Source: Opitutaceae bacterium UBA3033 (GTDB lineage Bacteria; Verrucomicrobiota; Verrucomicrobiia; Opitutales; Opitutaceae). Taken from it: DNA of 8,613 bases. Below, one piece after another: positions 6,741 through 8,613 of this stretch (position 1 is the stretch's first letter; the number at the start of each line of letters is the position of its first letter). The position numbers and the translations under genes were made by a program. The notes beneath the pieces were generated by a model. The model was not told the origin of the DNA. It made no database searches and was given only the letters and a program-made list of their open reading frames with translations. Where the stretch lies: NCBI GenBank assembly GCA_002367815.1, contig DFDG01000017.1, forward strand, positions 8,602 through 17,214. Direction: 5' to 3'.

Positions 6741-7793
6741 TTAAAGCACCGTGGGAGGTAATTGGGGTATCAGCTGCTTGATATTCTGCACCGCATCGCG
6801 ATGGCATACCAACACGGCATCGGGGGTTTCCACCACCACCAAGTCCTTAACCCCACACAGTGCAATCACCCTCCCACCACTGATCGCGATGTTGTTGCTG
6901 GCATTGTGAACGACTACCGGTCCGCGGGTGGTATTTCTTGATTCGTCGCTCGGTAAATGAGACGGCAAGGCCGTCCATGAGCCCACATCATCCCAGTCAA
7001 ATTCTGCCAGTTGCGTCTCCACCGCAGTCGCTTTTTCCATAATCGCGTAGTCCACCGAGATTTTGGGTAAACTTGAAAAATGTTGTGCAAGATAGGAGGT
7101 GGGATCCCCCGAGGGGAAATTCTTCACAAATTCAGCCAATACGGGCGCTTGTTTTTCTGCTTCAGCCACAAATGAAGGAACCCGCCACATAAACATGCCG
7201 GCATTCCAAGCGTGATTGCCTCCGGCCACATATTTTTTTGCGGTAGCCAGATCAGGCTTTTCAACAAAACACGCTACCCGTCTAAATCCATCCGATAAGG
7301 TTTCCGCCATTGCCAAATACCCAAAACCTGTCGCGGGATAAGTCGGTTTGATCGCAAAAGTAAGGAGCGCGCCTCCCCTGCTAGCTCGAGTCAATGCACC
7401 GGATAGCTGACGAGCAAAAGTGGCGGAATCCTTGATCAGTGCGTCCGCGGGAAGCAGAGCCAAAACACCTTCTGGATCGCGGGCCCGCACCAAGCCGGTG
7501 GCCAGTGCTGCCGCAGGTGCGGTGTCTCGTTTAGCAGGTTCCGCTATAATTTGTTCCGGAGGCAAAAACGCCAACGCTGTTTTCGTCCCTGCCAATTGAG
7601 CTTCATTGGTCAGCACAAAAATATTCCCTAGTGGCACGACGCCTTCCAAACGCCGCACCGTTTCCTCCACCAAAGTGCGGTCGGAAAATAGTTTCAGCAA
7701 ATGCTTCGGTGTCACCTGCCGACTAAGCGGCCAGAAGCGTTCGCCGCTGCCTCCAGCCATGATGCAAACATACGCCTTGGGATTTTCTGTCAT
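6741..7793 (-). CDS. manC: mannose-1-phosphate guanylyltransferase
   Basis: It makes GDP-mannose from mannose-1-phosphate and GTP, the donor for mannose, fucose and related sugars in surface polysaccharide. The 350 residues form the catalytic nucleotidyltransferase domain without the C-terminal isomerase domain of long bifunctional ManC/AlgA (about 470). Signatures: AGGSGERFWPLSR (13-25), EPAKRDTAPA (85-94), FVEKP (176-180), WNAGMFMW (196-203), SVDYAIMEK (246-254) and DWDDVGSW (266-273), followed by a short left-handed-helix-like tail with GVKDLVVVET (314-323). An oddity: the usual PADH or PSDH near residue 116 reads PADA here, so the histidine is absent while Asp117 is kept. ATG 7793 gives the normal short leader before the loop. 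The epimerase gene ends 43 bases upstream on the same strand, suggesting one operon for sugar nucleotides. Confidence 0.93.
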   Translation of the reverse strand: MTENPKAYVCIMAGGSGERFWPLSRQVTPKHLLKLFSDRTLVEETVRRLEGVVPLGNIFVLTNEAQLAGTKTALAFLPPEQIIAEPAKRDTAPAAALATGLVRARDPEGVLALLPADALIKDSATFARQLSGALTRASRGGALLTFAIKPTYPATGFGYLAMAETLSDGFRRVACFVEKPDLATAKKYVAGGNHAWNAGMFMWRVPSFVAEAEKQAPVLAEFVKNFPSGDPTSYLAQHFSSLPKISVDYAIMEKATAVETQLAEFDWDDVGSWTALPSHLPSDESRNTTRGPVVVHNASNNIAISGGRVIALCGVKDLVVVETPDAVLVCHRDAVQNIKQLIPQLPPTVL

Positions 7794-7836
7794 AACTTAG
7801 GTTTCCCACTCCCAAGGCATTGCGCCAAGCTGAATA

Positions 7837-8613
7837 TCATTCCTGTCGGATGAGTTCTGCCAATGCATCAGTCACGGAAACCTTTGCGACAAAGCCCAGT
7901 TCCTCCTTGGCCCGCTCTGCCCGACCCAACGAATGCACAATATCACCCGACCGCGAGTCCGCCAAAGTCGGCGCCGGCACAGTCGGATAATGGGTTGAAT
8001 ATATCCCCACGATATCAAGGAGCGACGTCGCTTTCCCGGTGCATATATTCGCTGCACCCGACTTGATCGCAGGTGCGGTCGCCGCGAGCACATTGGCGGT
8101 TGCTACATCGTGCACGGAAATAAAGTCCCGGGTCTGCTGCCCATCTCCGTATATCGTCACCGGTTTCCCCTCGCGATAACGGCAGTCGAAAATCGAAATC
8201 ACCCCGGAGTATGGCGATGCCGGATCCTGACGCGGACCAAAAACATTGAAATAACGATGACAACGCACCGTGAGTTTCTCTCCCGCGGCTTTGAGTAAAA
8301 TTTCCTCTGACAGCAGTTTTGCTTTACCGTAGGGACTGATCGGTTGTTTGGGAGCACCCTCAGAAATCGGCAGATCGGTGGCGTCACCATAAATCGCGGC
8401 CGATGATGCAAACACGATTCGCTTCACCCCATGTTCTTTCGCGGCCTCGGCTACCAACTCGGTCGCCGTCACATTGAGCAAATGATTCAACGCGGGATCC
8501 TGAATGCTTTCCTGCACGCTGACCAAGGCGGCCAGATGAATAATTCCTTCAGGTTGAAATTCTGCCACCAGACGATCCATCAAGCCAGCCTCCGCGACGT
8601 CCGCCTCTATCAG
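7837..8613 (-). CDS. NAD-dependent NDP-sugar epimerase (UDP-glucose/GlcNAc 4-epimerase-like), N-terminus outside window
   Basis: The frame is open to the right edge, so the start and the NAD-binding GxxGxxG loop are missing; 258 residues are visible. It is an extended short-chain dehydrogenase acting on nucleotide sugars. Visible marks, numbered from the edge: HLAALVSVQES (26-36), FASSAAIYGD (68-77) with the catalytic Ser/Thr position, SPYGKAK (93-99) giving the YxxxK pair Tyr95 and Lys99, RYFNVFGPRQDP (120-131), YSGVISIF (135-142) and TIYGDGQQTRDFISVHDVA (153-171). The NVFGPRQDP and YSGVISIF blocks fit GalE-like and Gne/WbpP-like 4-epimerases; related dehydratases of this superfamily cannot be fully excluded. 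ATG 8580 and TTG 8583 are internal, since they would omit the first Rossmann strands. It precedes the guanylyltransferase gene in the same direction. Confidence 0.92.
   Translation of the reverse strand: MIEADVAEAGLMDRLVAEFQPEGIIHLAALVSVQESIQDPALNHLLNVTATELVAEAAKEHGVKRIVFASSAAIYGDATDLPISEGAPKQPISPYGKAKLLSEEILLKAAGEKLTVRCHRYFNVFGPRQDPASPYSGVISIFDCRYREGKPVTIYGDGQQTRDFISVHDVATANVLAATAPAIKSGAANICTGKATSLLDIVGIYSTHYPTVPAPTLADSRSGDIVHSLGRAERAKEELGFVAKVSVTDALAELIRQE

Noticed and set aside
6486..6761. Open frame on the + strand across the tRNA region
   Set aside because: It contains VPESNRGHKDFQSSALP, the well-known false translation of the antisense strand of a tRNA-Phe gene; the tRNA fold explains it.

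Overview
The window looks like ordinary chromosome from a free-living heterotrophic bacterium. The gene mix fits the Planctomycetota/Verrucomicrobiota group: a bacterial SNF2 helicase, a sugar-acid dehydratase paired with an HpcH-type aldolase, a glycosidase-like TIM barrel without a signal peptide, and mostly weak Shine-Dalgarno sites. This placement is an inference from gene content only. No phage, transposase, CRISPR or plasmid gene is visible.

Left part, + strand (2-3922): the 3' end of a SNF2/RapA-type helicase gene, a 76-base gap holding a 7+7 inverted repeat, then an HpcH/HpaI aldolase and a UxaA/GarD-family sugar-acid dehydratase. The last two form a probable two-gene catabolic unit. 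The dehydratase would make a 2-keto-3-deoxy (or 5-keto-4-deoxy) sugar acid and the aldolase would split it to pyruvate plus an aldehyde.

Middle part, - strand (3938-6536): three genes, read right to left, joined by two ATGA stop/start overlaps. The first two are short cysteine-rich proteins that are clearly homologous to each other (same CP-x16-C-x-H-C spacing). The third is a 507-residue TIM-barrel protein resembling glycoside hydrolases. This coupled trio is the least explained part of the window. It begins 57 bases after the 3' end of a tRNA-Phe(GAA) gene, with no clear promoter or terminator between.

Right part, - strand (6594-8613): tRNA-Phe with a plausible promoter of its own. Upstream of it lies a sugar-nucleotide operon: an NDP-sugar 4-epimerase-like gene cut by the window edge, then mannose-1-phosphate guanylyltransferase. 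These would supply activated sugars for surface polysaccharide. The - strand genes end tail to tail with the dehydratase, with a 15-base gap. No stretch over 100 bases lacks a gene.
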